Assembly: GCA_023653785.1 (NCBI GenBank)
Contig: JAMKCH010002923.1
Location: 1 to 64,000, forward strand
DNA: 64,000 nt
From: Ophioderma brevispina
Taxonomy: Eukaryota; Echinodermata; Ophiuroidea; Amphilepidida; Ophiodermatidae
Reading direction: 5' to 3'
Shown here: positions 1-12,051 of the stretch, in pieces
How positions within the stretch are numbered: position 1 is the stretch's first letter
How the letters are laid out: every line of letters begins with the position of its first letter
The notes under the pieces: generated by a model
The model's input: only the letters and a program-made list of their open reading frames with translations
Told to the model about the DNA's origin: nothing
Databases searched by the model: none
Position numbers and translations under genes: made by a program

Positions 1-258
1 GTAGCGCAATTTTGCATAACCTAAACAAGTATTTGTCTTTCTCCCTACCCTAAGCAAGTAATTGATGCAATTATTACCCCTTTATGTGTAAAAACCCAAA
101 ACCATATTCTTTCAGTGTATTTTTTGCACACCAGAGAGGCTTGTCTGAGCTTGGTGTAATTCAGAAAATATCTGGGGAAAGTTAATTTTTCAGCCAGGAT
201 ATATCCGAGGAAAGGTATTTAAAAGGGGAAATGTATTTTGAGCCAGGGGCGTATCCAA

Positions 259-259
<1 letters not shown>

Positions 260-312
<53 letters not shown>
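260..312. repeat. poly(A) tract, 53 nt
   Basis: An uninterrupted run of A, preceded by 'ccaggggcgtatccaac' and followed by a G6 run. A MITE or retroposon tail is possible, but no flanking target duplication is visible. The length is probably unreliable. Confidence 0.85.
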
Positions 313-315
<3 letters not shown>

Positions 316-1930
316 GGGCTTGCAATCTTCACTTTCCAAACGCACATTTTCATGCAAATTTGATAGAAATAATTTGAAATTTGTAATTGATTCACTATAG
401 CAAAATATAGGTATGATAAATGGGCTTATAAAAAGTAAACAGACTTGATGGGTTAAAGTGTCACAGGGAATTCATATAGTAGGCCTAAGTGGCGCGGGAG
501 GGAGTGCCGCTCTCTCTCGCACGAAACCCATACCAAGCAATGTTTGCTTTCCGAAACACTCATGCAAATTGGACTTGACAATTTGTTATTTAGTGGTCAA
601 CTTTAAAATGCATATAGGCCAATGCTCGACGGTATAAACAGTAAAATAATAGTTCATGCATGTAAGGTTTTTTTTTTTAACTAATCATAAAATTAAAGGT
701 GTTCATGGAGAGTTCATAAGCGGCACGGGTGGGTTGCGGAAACCTTGGGGTATTTAGTTTTCAAGACATTTTCTATGGGTCTATAGGATCCGGGAGAATT
801 CGCATTTAGAGAACGTTATTTTCGGCACTTATTTCCGCATTTGCAGTGCAGCGATAAATCAGCATTTTCCCTGAAAAATTGCCGAATCTGCGCAGTTATG
901 CACCCAAATTATGTCCAAAAGTTATTTTAAGAAATTTATAAACCTAGAATTGACTGATAAATTATGAGTTTCAATTGCTAAAACATTGTCCATTTCATGG
1001 GTAAGTGATATAGAACAATTTTGATATGGTGACATAATGAGGCAATCACAAAAGGAGTTGTCATTTTTCAATCTCAAACTAATAGGGTTGTACTGAAATC
1101 ATGTGGATGGTTTCTTTACCGCGCGTAGCGAGGAAAATTTTGGAAATTAAGGATTTGAAAGCACAGGTTTAAGGCAAGTATAGACTCCCGGAGCACTTTT
1201 TAAATTTTTGTTATGCTAAAATGAATATGGACCCTAAATGCGTAAGTCTTCATTTAGAAAATATAACCCTTCTTCTTGATTTTCGGTGATTTTTAGACCC
1301 TTTTCACGTTACGTACGTAACGTGCCTGATCCTGAAAAAATACCCTTTTTACGTGAATTCTTGGACACGGATGATACCCCCTTGTCTATGAAGACTGATG
1401 CCCCCGGGTTTATGATATTATAATTGGTATGCACAAACAATGTAACAATAATTTTCCTTGGTTTTAACTTCACATGGTTATGTAGTTTTGATTTTCCAGC
1501 ACCATGTCGCATTATTCCTTTGCACATCAAAGAGAAAGTGATCCACTTACAATGGTTTGGGGAGGGCAGTTATTAAGTTAAAGATGAACTCGGAGATTTC
1601 ATGATAAGGGCACACTCAATTTTCAAACAAATCATGTTTATTGCATTCGCATAATGCTTGTCCATTGTGTGAAATAATTAAGCTCAAATCGAAATCCTTC
1701 ATATAGAAATCATAACTTTGTTATAAAATCCCGGAACTGGATTTTTTGTAATACACTGTATCTTATGGCAATGTTATACTGTGCATAAATGTTAACTGCA
1801 TCAAAATGAAAAATCTGATTCATCTCTAACTTTGGAATTCAGCATTTTAGGTGACTATCTTTAGTTCTAGATGATGATTTTTAGTTACTTCACAAAAAAA
1901 TTATATTTTGAAATCTCTGAGTCAGCCATT
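313..1930. other. Unassigned AT-rich DNA
   Basis: I see no gene. Frames are short and carry no recognisable motif. The 73-codon minus frame at 1309-1530 has no conserved features. Confidence 0.5.
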
Positions 1931-1933
1931 AAA

Positions 1934-2405
1934 GTGAAAGCTAAGAGAAGGTGAAAGCTAAGGGAAGGTGAAAGTTAAGGGAAGGTGAAAGCTAAGAGAA
2001 GGTGAAAGCTAAGAGAAGGTGAAAGTTAAGGGAAGGTGAAAGCTAAGAGAAGGTGAAAGCTAAGAGAAGGTGAAAGTTAAGGGAAGGTGAAAGCTAAGAG
2101 AAGGTGAAAGCTAAGGGAAGGTGAAAGCTAAGAGAAGGTGAAAGCTAAGAGAAGGTGAAAGCTAAGGGAAGGTAAAAGCTAAGAGAAGGTGAAAGCTAAG
2201 GGAAGGTGAAAGCTAAGGGAAGGTGAAAGCTAAGGGAAGGTGAAAGCTAAGGGAAGGTGAAAGCTAAGGGAAGGTGAAAGCTAAGAGAAGGTGAAAGCTA
2301 AGAGAAGGTGAAAGCTAAGGGAAGGTGAAAGCTAAGGGAAGGTGAAAGCTAAGGGAAGGTGAAAGCTAAGAGAAGGTGAAAGCTACGGGAAAGTGAAAGC
2401 TAAGT
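1934..2405. repeat. 17-bp minisatellite, about 28 copies
   Basis: The unit is gtgaaagctaagRgaag, starting at 1934 and repeating every 17 bp; the last, partial unit starts at 2393. Variants are aga/ggg in the second half and gct/gtt in the first. Units 4-9 show a higher-order 51-bp pattern (two 'aga' units, then one 'gtt..ggg' unit). The later units are homogenised to the 'ggg' form. Nothing suggests coding. Confidence 0.95.
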
Positions 2406-2770
2406 GTTGGCAAAGGCAATCTGAAATTGCACTTGAAAATCACAAATTACGCAAAGGGAACATGCTTGTATGATCATGAAAATAATTTTAAAATTTGAAT
2501 CTAGAATTTGTACATATTTTACTTGGATTCAGTTACGTAAACACAAGGCGTTTCATAATTGCATATCGATTGCTGGAGACCGTGTGAGAGGCGATATAGT
2601 TCTATTTTTCAGATATTTATTGCTATACAGGGTATGTTTTTTACTTTTGATGAAACATGTATTATGTTACCCTTTGATTTCTAGCAAAAGTGTATGGACA
2701 GTGGCATAATTGGTGGGTAATGGGTGAGATTCGCTTGGTCAGGGGATCTTACCCTTCAGGGTTGCCTCAC
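2406..2770. repeat. Duplicated segment, copy 1
   Basis: This segment matches 4391-4980. Shared words include 'tgctggaga', 'ggcgatata', 'tctatttttcagatattta', 'acagggtatgttttt', 'tttgatttcta' and the tail 'gtatgggcagtggca'. It follows directly on the minisatellite. The open frame at 2470-2709 spans it but is not conserved in the other copy, so I do not call a gene. Confidence 0.8.
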
Positions 2771-4376
2771 AATATATCAACATTAAAATGGATTATTTTA
2801 GGCGGGATTCCGTTTCACGAGGAAGATATTCGTGGAGGAACGATAAACTGCGCAGGCTATTAAAATTGTTCCGTGCAGGTCTTGTATATCTGAAATAAAC
2901 AATGACCTCCTTCCGTGTGGACGTACTTAAGTGAACCTCACAAGCAATGAATCCAGTAATTGGTACTCAATGCCCTGTTGTCAGTCTACTAGATGAACTC
3001 AATTACGATGGCTCATAAATTTTAAGTGGGGCAATGAAGGGCCAATGCTAAATAAACTATTACAAATGAGATAAAGTAGCGGCAACTACATACGGCCCCC
3101 AAGGCAAAGAGTGATCCCAACAATAAGACGACATTGATCGATCAATACTGCTATAGTAGGATTTTTTATTCCTGTCAGTTCATTAAAAGTTTTTGGGACG
3201 TGTCGACGATTCCATTCGTTCTGAGAGGTTGTACACTTTACCCAATCAGTATAATAGAAATTCCATCACGGTACCGGATAAGATTTAGGCCACAATTAAA
3301 AAAAATGTCCCTTTTCTCACGAAGAAAATATTACAAAGCAAATCCACTGAATAAATTCCAAACATCAAACTTCAACAAACTCTGAAGCATTCAACATAAG
3401 AAAATGATACGAGTAAGTAATTATTACTCACCAAAGTTCTTTTACGTCACTAAGGAATACTAGAAAATCTTACACGTTTACATTTATTCATCTTGTTCCA
3501 GAAATAATATTTGACAGCTTGGTTCAATCATTTAAGTAGTTTAGAGTTTTAGTCACTCATAACAAACTACAATATTTACGTGGCCTAATCCTCCTCTTCA
3601 CCCAGCCTTGATGTTCATGACACTTTATCCGTTCTTTGATTGACGGCAAACAAAGGAATCGATAGCGTGTCTCTCACGTTACGAAAATCTATTCAATTGA
3701 ATCTGGTATGAAGCCTTTACATATTCGATACAAAAAAGTTCATGCAAAATGGGTTAAAGCTTCATATTCTGTTGAACAAAGTTGAGTATTTCAGCTGTTA
3801 GTTTTTTTTTATCTCAACACATCCCCCTCCAAATGCATTCTTACCATCGACAATATGCATTTACTGACAGGAATAAAAAATCAGACTATAATTGGCTATT
3901 AAATATTTCTCCTGTGCGGCTTATAAATGTTCCGTGTGAGGTTTTTTTTATTAAAATGTGAATATTGCGTGCCGGCTAAGATATTTTTGCGTGCGACATG
4001 TTCCATCGGAGGCTTTCCTCCGAGGCAATACTTTGCTCCTGAAACTGGGAATCTTGCCTTAAGCAAATAAAGGAAAGCTGTTGTATGCTGTACTGTGGCC
4101 CTTGAACTAATCTTGATTCTTGATCTTGTTAAGTAACAAAAACCTGTGCATGCTGAAGGATAATCTGGTTTTAATTGTAAGGATTAGCTAATCGTGATTG
4201 AAACAAAAATAATTTGTTCACATTTGAAAACTTTCCAAGTTTTATTATCAATTTAAGAGATCAATTGTGATTTGTCGTAACTAAACCAAAGAGTCATATT
4301 TTAATTTGTTCAGAACTTTTTGACAACTTTTGTAAGTTAAAGGTATATAACCCAATCATGATGATCTATTGCATGA
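2771..4376. repeat. Repeat-like DNA with a 28-bp inverted pair (3151-3178 / 3864-3890)
   Basis: The plus-strand word 'attttttattcctgtcag' with flanking 'ctatagtagg' is repeated inverted about 710 bp away. The interior is AT-rich without motif-bearing frames. It may be a degraded foldback or DNA transposon; no target duplication was identified. Confidence 0.45.
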
Positions 4377-4980
4377 AAGTGAAAGTTAAGTTGAAGGCTA
4401 GCTGTATGGATTGAAAAGTCCAGAAATATAATGTGGATGCCTTCATAAGGGATATGCTTTGCATGCTCTTGAAAATCATTCTAAAATTGGCACATTTTTA
4501 CACTGTTAAGAATAACATAAAGATGTTTCATAATGTAATGCTAAATTTGTGTACAGTTAACATAGAGATGTTTCATAATGTGCTGCTAAACTATTGTACA
4601 TTAATTGCTGGAGATCGTCTAAAAGGCGATATAATTCTATTTTTCAGATATTTATTGCTGTACAGGGTATGTTTTTCACTTCACGATGAAATGTGTATTA
4701 TGTTTCTTTGATTTCTATATAGCAATGCAGTGTATCAGTGGCGGATTTAAGGAAAAGGGCCCTGTCAGCAGCTTAGGTTGCACTTTAGCATAAAGAAGCA
4801 ACGCAATATTGTACTTTAGTGCGATTAGGTGTGTCCAAGGGGCCCTGAGAGCCAATATTTAGGGGGCCCTGTCAGCAGCTGTCGACACTGGCTTCTGACT
4901 ATTAAATCCGCCAATGCAGTGTATGGGCAGTGGCAGTACTGGTAGTAAGGAGGGAAATTCATTGGTCAGACCTTACCCCT
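4377..4980. repeat. Duplicated segment, copy 2, interrupted by a MITE
   Basis: It begins with one single 17-bp motif ('gtgaaagttaag') and then follows copy 1 (2406-2770). It contains an extra ~47-bp internal tandem duplication (two 'gatgtttcataatgt' words at about 4523 and 4567) and the MITE at 4736-4916. The frame at 4433-4711 is not conserved in copy 1. Confidence 0.75.
4736..4916. mobile_element. Non-autonomous hAT-like MITE, 181 bp
   Basis: It has terminal inverted repeats: 'cagtggcggatttaa' at the left end, and the complement of 'cattggcggatttaa' at the right (14 of 15 match). It is flanked by perfect 8-bp direct repeats 'cagtgtat' (4728-4735 and 4917-4924). The empty site is seen in copy 1 of the duplication, which reads straight through. 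Eight-bp duplications and CAG-type termini are known for hAT transposons. There is no coding capacity, so it must have moved with a transposase supplied elsewhere. Confidence 0.88.
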
Positions 4981-5224
4981 CACATTAAAAGAAGGAAAAT
5001 TTTTTCTGGTAAGCGGGGGGTGGGGGGGGAGTGGGCATGCACCCAATATTGATTTCTCGGTGAGATGAGGCCCGTCTGGTCACTTGAAGAATTCACCGGT
5101 CCATGGGCGCTTGAAGGCCAGATTGCCGGCAAAGTATAGGTTAGTTAATAGTAAGCATGCGACAAGTAAATTTGACAAAAATAGTTGCAAGAATTAACCC
5201 TCAAAAGACATTTAAAGCAAGTGA

Positions 5225-5370
5225 AAACCCCAATATTTTCATGGGGCTTCCCCACAAACTGGGCTTTGGCCCCCTGGACCCCCCCCTTAGGCTACTGGAC
5301 ACCCACAATTGTCTGTCATTAGATGTGACTGCCCCCCCCCTATTAAAATTCTAGCTATGCCACGATGAAA
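5225..5370 (-). repeat. C-run-rich MITE-like repeat
   Basis: Several C runs of 7-9 nt are interleaved with 'ctggacaccc' and 'tattaaaattctagctatgcc'. On the minus strand this reads as a 'ggcatagctagaattttaata' terminus followed by G runs, a form typical of dispersed DNA elements. Ends are not resolved. Confidence 0.4.
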
Positions 5371-5384
5371 ACTTTTCTAGGACT

Positions 5385-5455
5385 GTGCTGGTGTGGGAAT
5401 CAAACCCACAACCCTCTGATCACGAGTTGGTCACTATGGGGTGTTGGATTGCATG
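5385..5455 (-). repeat. tRNA-like SINE head
   Basis: On the minus strand a B-box-like 'gggtttgattcccac' (rc of 5391-5405) is preceded by 'ctcgtgatcagagggttgt'. The two T-stem halves pair, but the D-arm half is eroded. I read this as a tRNA-derived SINE or tRNA pseudogene, not a functional tRNA. Confidence 0.5.
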
Positions 5456-5482
5456 TCAACGTGTAGATTTGGGGTGGAACCA

Positions 5483-5768
5483 GGGGCGGAGACAGGATTT
5501 TCAATTAGAGGGGGCGCACATTATTTTTTTGGGGACCCATATTTTGCAATTTGTTCCCAGTTCGGGGGGAGCATACTGCGTCTGTTGGGCGTCCACAAAT
5601 ATAGCTACACGAGGGCCTACACGGAGATTAAGGGGTCATGTGCGTTAAAGAAGTCCATTTATAGATTAGAGTGCGCCCAGGGCACCTTATGAGGCGCCCG
5701 GCGCCCTATACTCTGCCAGAAAATAGAGGGGGCGCGCGCCGGGGACGCCCCCCTTAAATCCGCACCAG
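5483..5768. mobile_element. GC-rich MITE-like insertion, ~286 bp
   Basis: Direct repeats 'ggaacca' (5476-5482 and 5769-5775) flank an insert that begins 'ggggcgga' and ends 'taaatccgcaccag'; the termini are imperfectly inverted. The inside is rich in GGGGGCGC and its complement and can form a strong hairpin. Frames at 5385-5648 and 5441-5692 are by-products. Confidence 0.55.
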
Positions 5769-5849
5769 GGAACCATCTGTTCGGTTTGTGGGCCCGCCAG
5801 CTATAGCTGCAGGACCACCTTAGCAATCCGTTGTGCGTGTGTATGGTGT

Positions 5850-6210
5850 GTCACAAATTGTTAAGTTTTTTAAAATTGACATCAATCGAAAAGTTTAACT
5901 TCATTGACAAACTTCTGTCATAGGTGCACAATGGGATCCGTCATATGTTGTTGATGAGGTCAAAGGTCATGTTAAAGGTCAAAGGTCATGTGAGGTCAAG
6001 TTGAAAAATGGGCTAAAAAAAATGTAAATCATCAATTGAAAAACGTTGAGTTCAAGTGGAACAACTTTGGTCATAGGGGCCCATGCGATCCCTCATATGT
6101 GGATGAATCAAGGTCAAGTGCCAGGCAGGGTGGGTCAAAGTCAGGGGCGGCCCACAGCTATATCTGACTATAGCAAGCGCGAAAGCCGAGAACCCGAAAT
6201 TCTAGTATGA
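5850..6210 (+). repeat. GGTCA-rich dispersed repeat, copy 1
   Basis: It contains two ~130-bp degenerate units, each with 'cataggtgcacaatggga'-like or 'cataggggcccatg' text followed by ggtcaaag motifs. It ends in 'agcaagcgcgaaagccgaga'. A related copy lies inverted at 57245-57455, so this is a dispersed repeat family. Confidence 0.75.
5957..5998 (+). promoter_or_regulatory. Repeat-borne AGGTCA direct repeats (DR1, DR1, DR4)
   Basis: Two perfect AGGTCA-A-AGGTCA motifs (5957-5969 and 5976-5988) are followed by a further AGGTCA at 5993 with 4-nt spacing. DR1 and DR4 are known binding layouts for nuclear receptor heterodimers. Here they are part of a repeat with no gene nearby, so function is only a possibility. 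Confidence 0.35.
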
Positions 6211-9120
6211 TTTATTGTGTAAAATTCCAGTAGATAAATTTAACTTTAGTTACTCATAAGTATTTTAAGTTTTGTTTTTCTGTAAAGCAGCGGGCATAGG
6301 GATTGCTTCCATAGTGCGTCTGTGTGTGCTAAAGGAGGAACACCTGTGTGACTCTATTATGTTTTGCATTATTCCGTCACGGCTTGTGTTTTAAGTTTAA
6401 CAAAAGGAAAAGAACACCAAGTAGGCATATACCTCCATTTAAATATATGGGGGTCATTCCATGCCAATTCAAAAATCGAGTACACCATCAACTTGTGGAT
6501 TTCTGTACTTTTTTGGTGATTGAAAGATATTCATGAGAAACTAAAATCTGAAAAATTTGAGTAGTCCCTCTTTTGTTTTCACGCTACCGCAATTTTAATA
6601 AATTTGAGGGGTGGTCACTCAGAAACATGTACCGGTGTGTGAAATTCAATATTAAGGGGCCATAAAGTAAAGAACTACACCCCTTAGATCCTTCAAACTT
6701 GGCAATTGGATAACCTTTGCTGCAGATTGCAAATATGTGAAACAGCAAAAAAAAAAAAATGCACTGCCCCAATTTAAAATAACGGGGGTGGGGGTCACAA
6801 ATGGCCCCAAAAAAAACCACTCGGACCATACTTTGTGGGCCCATGTGGCAGGACCGATTATGGTCCCCAGGCACTCATGCCACCATTACAGTGGTGAAGA
6901 AAAGTGACCGATCGGTTAAATTTCACGCAACATAGTTTCGCTTATTCCCTTGTCATTATGGAGAGCCGCCGGACTATGGCTCTGGGGGGAACATATATCC
7001 TTTTACACGCAACAAAGTTAAAGGCACATCCAGTAATTTCAGCATATGTTATAAAAAAGGAAGAAAAGAAATAATAAAAAAATGGATTTTGCATATCTGT
7101 AGCAATAAAATAATAGGATCCTAAAAACCATAAAAAAAGACTAAAACCAACCTAAGGACAAATTCAGATGTTTTAGTCATACTGTCAATACAGACACTTT
7201 TAAACACATACCTGATGGAGATTTCCCTCTTTGAACACAGCAGTTTTCCTTCCATTCTGTCAATCTTTGTTTTGAAAACAAAAATAAACTTTGAGAATCT
7301 ATCGACTTATCCTAAATTTTGTAACTATTCCAAATATGTGACTCTTTCAGTTGGAGCACTGACAGTTTGGCTTTCTTTAACACAATACATAAACTTCCAG
7401 CTCAACTCAAGAGGCTGATTCCTACCCAGTAGCTTCCTCCTTTTATTCACAGTTTGAGGTGTCATGTACGATTTTTTGGCAGCCGTCTCTCAAAGATGGA
7501 TTGTATGTAATGTTCATTTTTAGATTTTAGAATTTTTTCTGTACTATTTTATTTTTTAATCTATGTTGTTCCATTATTTCATTAAAATTAATGTCGACGG
7601 ACAGAGAAGATCATGTATTGACTCTTTGGTTTTTATTAAGTGTCCATGTCTGTGGGGGCGGGGTGGGGGTGTAAGCCAGACAACTATCTTATGTGGTTTA
7701 CTCATTTGGGCAGTGTATATTATGACCTAATTGTCCTTAGACAACTTTTGTCCATGGCCATATGGAAAATGTATTACGAAGAGAGCAAAGATGTCTTTAC
7801 ACAGAAATGAGCTCTAATTATTATGTTGTATATTAACACTATTGTGTCTGAGAGAGCCAAGGGGGAAGAGATGGTCAAACATTAAAATGAACAGTAATTT
7901 TTTTTTACAACATAACATTAATAATTCCTGTAATTCTTCACATATAAGGTACGTGGGGATACAATGATTATTCAAAACCCTTTGCCCAAACTTAGGTACT
8001 TCTAGCCCAGATTCAGCTTCAGTGGTTTCATGGTGTTAGTGCGTAAAGGTGACCCTTGCTGAAAGGCTAGTGGGACATACCAATTCTGACCAGAGCCTGC
8101 TTCCCTAGATTTCTAGGCATAATGTCTTGCCTTAAGGCGTTTCAAGAAATTGTACCTGATATTGGCTGCTCTGTCCACAGAAGTGTGTTTGGTAGCATGT
8201 CACAAGCAAGCAATTTTTACTGCTGGTGTGCGAGGCTCAGGAAATTGTTTCTAGCACGGGGTCCTGGTAAAGGGTTTTTTTTAAAGGGGCATTTGTGATT
8301 CACAACCTATCCCAGCAGATTGCCTAAAAAAGTGAGATTTATATCACCTGAACCAAGTTGCCCTAAATATTGCATGTATGCCTAATCTTACATGCATATT
8401 CAATAGACTCTGGAAGAAATTCGAATTTTGTCTTCTTGTCTGTAAACAGTTATAGGCTTGTTAATTTCGTATAGATAAATAGGTGTAGCGCTGGAGTAAT
8501 CGGCATTTCCGCCATGTAACGGGCATTTCCCATAATTGCACATTTCAAGGACAATAGTGCCGTCCCTCCCTGATCACCAATTGATGCCAGCGTGGCAGCG
8601 GTCATACCCGTTCCCATTATGCACTTTATTTTTTAAACCACCGATAGTATCCCATTTCTCTCATGCCCACTATGTAAAGGGCATGTGCGCGTCATGATGT
8701 ATCCCATCATTGCACTATTAATCTGCATTTACGCCTTCCACATGTACTATTTGGGGAAAATGACGTCCTCCGGATAACCTATATCGAGCAGCCGTGGCAG
8801 CGGCGGCCGGCGCGATGGCTCTACGTTCCAGTATGCCACTATAGTCAAAAGTTTGGGTATCAGAAGAAAGGCGCTATTTTTCTCATTTACCCTATAGGGC
8901 TTAAGGATTGTTTGGTTTGGATGTTATTATGACGAAAAGCTGACTTATTTGGCTGAGGACGAGTCTCAGTCTTTGGGGATTACAACATCACGGTTTTTTA
9001 GCGATACTTACCTTTCCCATTCATGCCACTGTTTGTAATCATTGACAGTATCTATTCCCACCATCATTAATTAATTTAACATGGTTTAAATCACTACTAG
9101 TTTAAAATTAGTTGCTCAAA
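6211..9120. other. No gene seen; dispersed repeat fragments
   Basis: Mixed AT-rich DNA with short A runs. The word 'gggtcattccatgccaatt' at about 6450 looks repeat-derived. Frames at 6348, 6584 and 7215 are low-complexity or have no family signature. I cannot define any element ends. Confidence 0.5.
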
Positions 9121-10649
9121 AAAACAAGGGTGTTGAAGATTAGTCGTTCTTTTAAAAGGATTTTTAGGTAAACACACATTAAAATTCCCACACAATACCA
9201 CGCTCTTTAATCTTTTAATCATTTCTAACACGTCCTCCCTTCATTTAACATGTCAACAAACAAACTAGGGTTAAGATGAGTCCTTCTTTAAAGGGGATGG
9301 CCCAATTTAAGTATTTATTTTTTTCATTTCCTTTCTTTAACTATTTTTTCCAATTTTTTTTTTTTAACGCAAATGAACGAATACAGAATATAATTGACAT
9401 GTCAACCAAAGAGGTTGAAGAGGGTCGGTCTGTAAAGGGGAAATCCGATTTAAGTGTACTTAACAATATTAATGACGACAAGCTAAAATATTCTATTTAA
9501 CATGTTTTTCTTTCTTAATATTTCTAACACATACTCACCATTACATGTCAACAAACAAGGGTGAAGATTGAGGTCGTTCTTTAAAGGGAAAAGGTCGATT
9601 TAAGTATATATAACTTCTTCATGCAATTGATGACGGGACACAAACTCTTATCATTTGATATGTTTTCTAAAAACATAGTATATTGTTACAATGGGTCACA
9701 TTTTCGCTCTAACTTCCAATCAAACACCCATTGACAGTATCCCATTTCCCACCATCAATATGATTTAACATGTTTTAAAATAACTACTAGTAAAATAATT
9801 TCACAACCAAAACAGGGTGAAGATAGTCGTTATTTAAATGATTTTGCGTAACCAAACATTAAAAACTCCACACATACGTTAACATGCAACAAACAAACTG
9901 GGTGAAGATGAGTCCGTTCTTTAAAGTGGTGGAACAAACAACTAGGGGTGAGAGGTTATTCTTTTAAGGGGTGGCCCCCGATTTTAGTATTTCTCCTTAG
10001 CGCAATGAACGAACCCAGTTCCATCATTTAACATGTCAACAAACAAGGGTGAGGATGAGTCGTTCTTTAAAGGGGAAGGTCGATTTAATTATTATAAAAA
10101 CCTTTAACGCAATGATGTTTTTGCATTGTTTTTGTCTAAATATTCCTAAACAAAGAAGGGTGAAGAGGGGCGTTCTTTAAAGATATCATTCTTAATTAAA
10201 GCCTATGTTTAAATTAAGAGGCAAAACACAGTAAAAGGAGACACGAGATCTTGATATTTTTGTAATCATAAAAAACGCAATAAAAAGGGCTGCATAAACG
10301 AATGCAGACTCTAATTCTTTACAGGTTTTCTAAATAACATATTTTCTCACAAAACAAGGTGAAGATGATTCGTTCTTTAAAAGAGGATGCCCCGATTTAA
10401 GTGTATATACATTTTTAATCTGGATTGAATGCCTTCACCCAAACCCCATCTGTAAAGTTTCGCGGCCGTTCGTTATATTTCAAATTTCAATCCGTTAGGG
10501 AGAGATAATCTTGATTGAATTGCCTCCACCCTAAAAAACCCATCATGTAAAATCCTCTTAACGAATTGAACGAATGCAAGCACTTCTATCATTAAACGTC
10601 AAACAAACACAAGGGTGATGAAGGTGTGTCGTTCTTTAAAGGGGGAAAG

Positions 10650-11345
10650 CGCGATAATACACAGGGCAAGATTCCAACTCACGGTGTAACCCAAGAGCAA
10701 AGTACTCCTGTGGGTACTTAGCTTATTCCAAGGTACCCCCTTGATGCACTATTGATGCAGTACCTTAAACTAAGAGTACTGGGAAGTATACAAACCACTG
10801 GATGGATAGCAGTATGTTTAATTCGCAGTAACCCATCCTTATAGTGTACTCTGACAGTTGGCCTGCTACGTGACTGACAGGTACCCAGTAGACCACCAGT
10901 AGTGAGTCCGCTGCAGCTACTCCACGGGGTACCTCACAGGTACTCTACTACCGGCTGCCTAGGAGGCAGCACTGGGACAGATGGCGCCAAACATTCCATT
11001 GTGTTTACGACTTTTCTGATCATTTCAAGCTTATAAACATCTATATTTGTGTTGAGCATCACCAAAACCCCTATAAATGACATTTGTGTAAAAAAATATA
11101 CTAGGTGACCAAAATGTTTCATACTGGATTAAAATTACTCAAATAATCACACAAGATCAAAGCTCATTTGCATGGAGTACCAATGCAGTACTCCCACATG
11201 GTGGGACTAGTGGTTTTAAAGCTACGGTAGTGTACCTAGGTGGATGGTTACCCCACTTTTGCGGCCTGGCGATGTGGTACCGATTGGGGTGGGGGTGACT
11301 ACGCGGATACTTATCGTCCTTCAAAGGTACTCCCTGAACGAAATG
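10650..11345. mobile_element. GTAC-rich island inside the array
   Basis: The array is interrupted by ~700 bp of different composition, rich in 'ggtacc', 'agtact' and 'gtaccc' at both ends (10690-10960 and 11175-11335) with an AT-rich middle. It is probably an insertion; I found no clear terminal repeats or target duplication. The 62-codon minus frame (10934-11122) has no signature. Confidence 0.4.
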
Positions 11346-11983
11346 GTTGTGTAGGCTATAAAATTTAGTGAATTATGATGTGAACACAAACTCTTATCAT
11401 TTAACATTGTTTTCTAAATCACACATTTTTTCAACATAAAATAACGTAATTAACGTGTTGTCTACATGCAAGCAAAAAATAACATATGTTCTCACCCACA
11501 TGTTAAAAAATCAAACCCTGTAAAAAAACAGGATTTGACTGGGCAGCTGGGACTCACACATGAGAACCGTAAAATAACTGGAGCCGTTAAAAATACGAAC
11601 CCATTGAAGGGAACGTTAAAATACGGCCGTCGTCCCGTCTCCGAAATCTCAGCTTGAACGTTATTGCTGGTTTTTGACTTGTTTAAACAAGATTAGAATT
11701 AAAACTTATTACAATCCTATGACCAAATTTTCACGTTGTAGCCTCATAGAAAAACGTTGTATTGTATTTACCGTTAAGGGGTTACCACGTGGTTTGTTAA
11801 AAGTGCATATTTCAGGCAAACAATTTTGAGAAAAAAAGGGCCATAAACAAAGGGAAAAAGTGAAGCAAGAAAATAAAGATTCAAACCAGGTTATACACTT
11901 GTTTTATATGGTTAATGTACACATTCTAATATCCCCACTTACTTAATATTATATGAATAAATTAACATGTACATTACATAATA

Positions 11984-12051
11984 GATTCGAATCAGGGACG
12001 TTATGATTACAAGTCCTAAACCTATCCACTACACTACAGAATTTACTGATA
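11984..12051 (-). pseudogene. tRNA-like sequence (tRNA pseudogene or SINE head)
   Basis: Minus strand: 'gtagtgtagtggataggttt' resembles an A box, 'ctgattcgaatc' a B box, and the anticodon-loop-like 'cttgtaa' would read UGU (Thr). The T stem and acceptor do not pair properly, so it is unlikely to be a working tRNA. Confidence 0.45.

Noticed and set aside
1934..2405. CRISPR-like regular array
   Set aside because: The repeats are contiguous 17-bp units without spacers; it is a minisatellite in a eukaryotic context.
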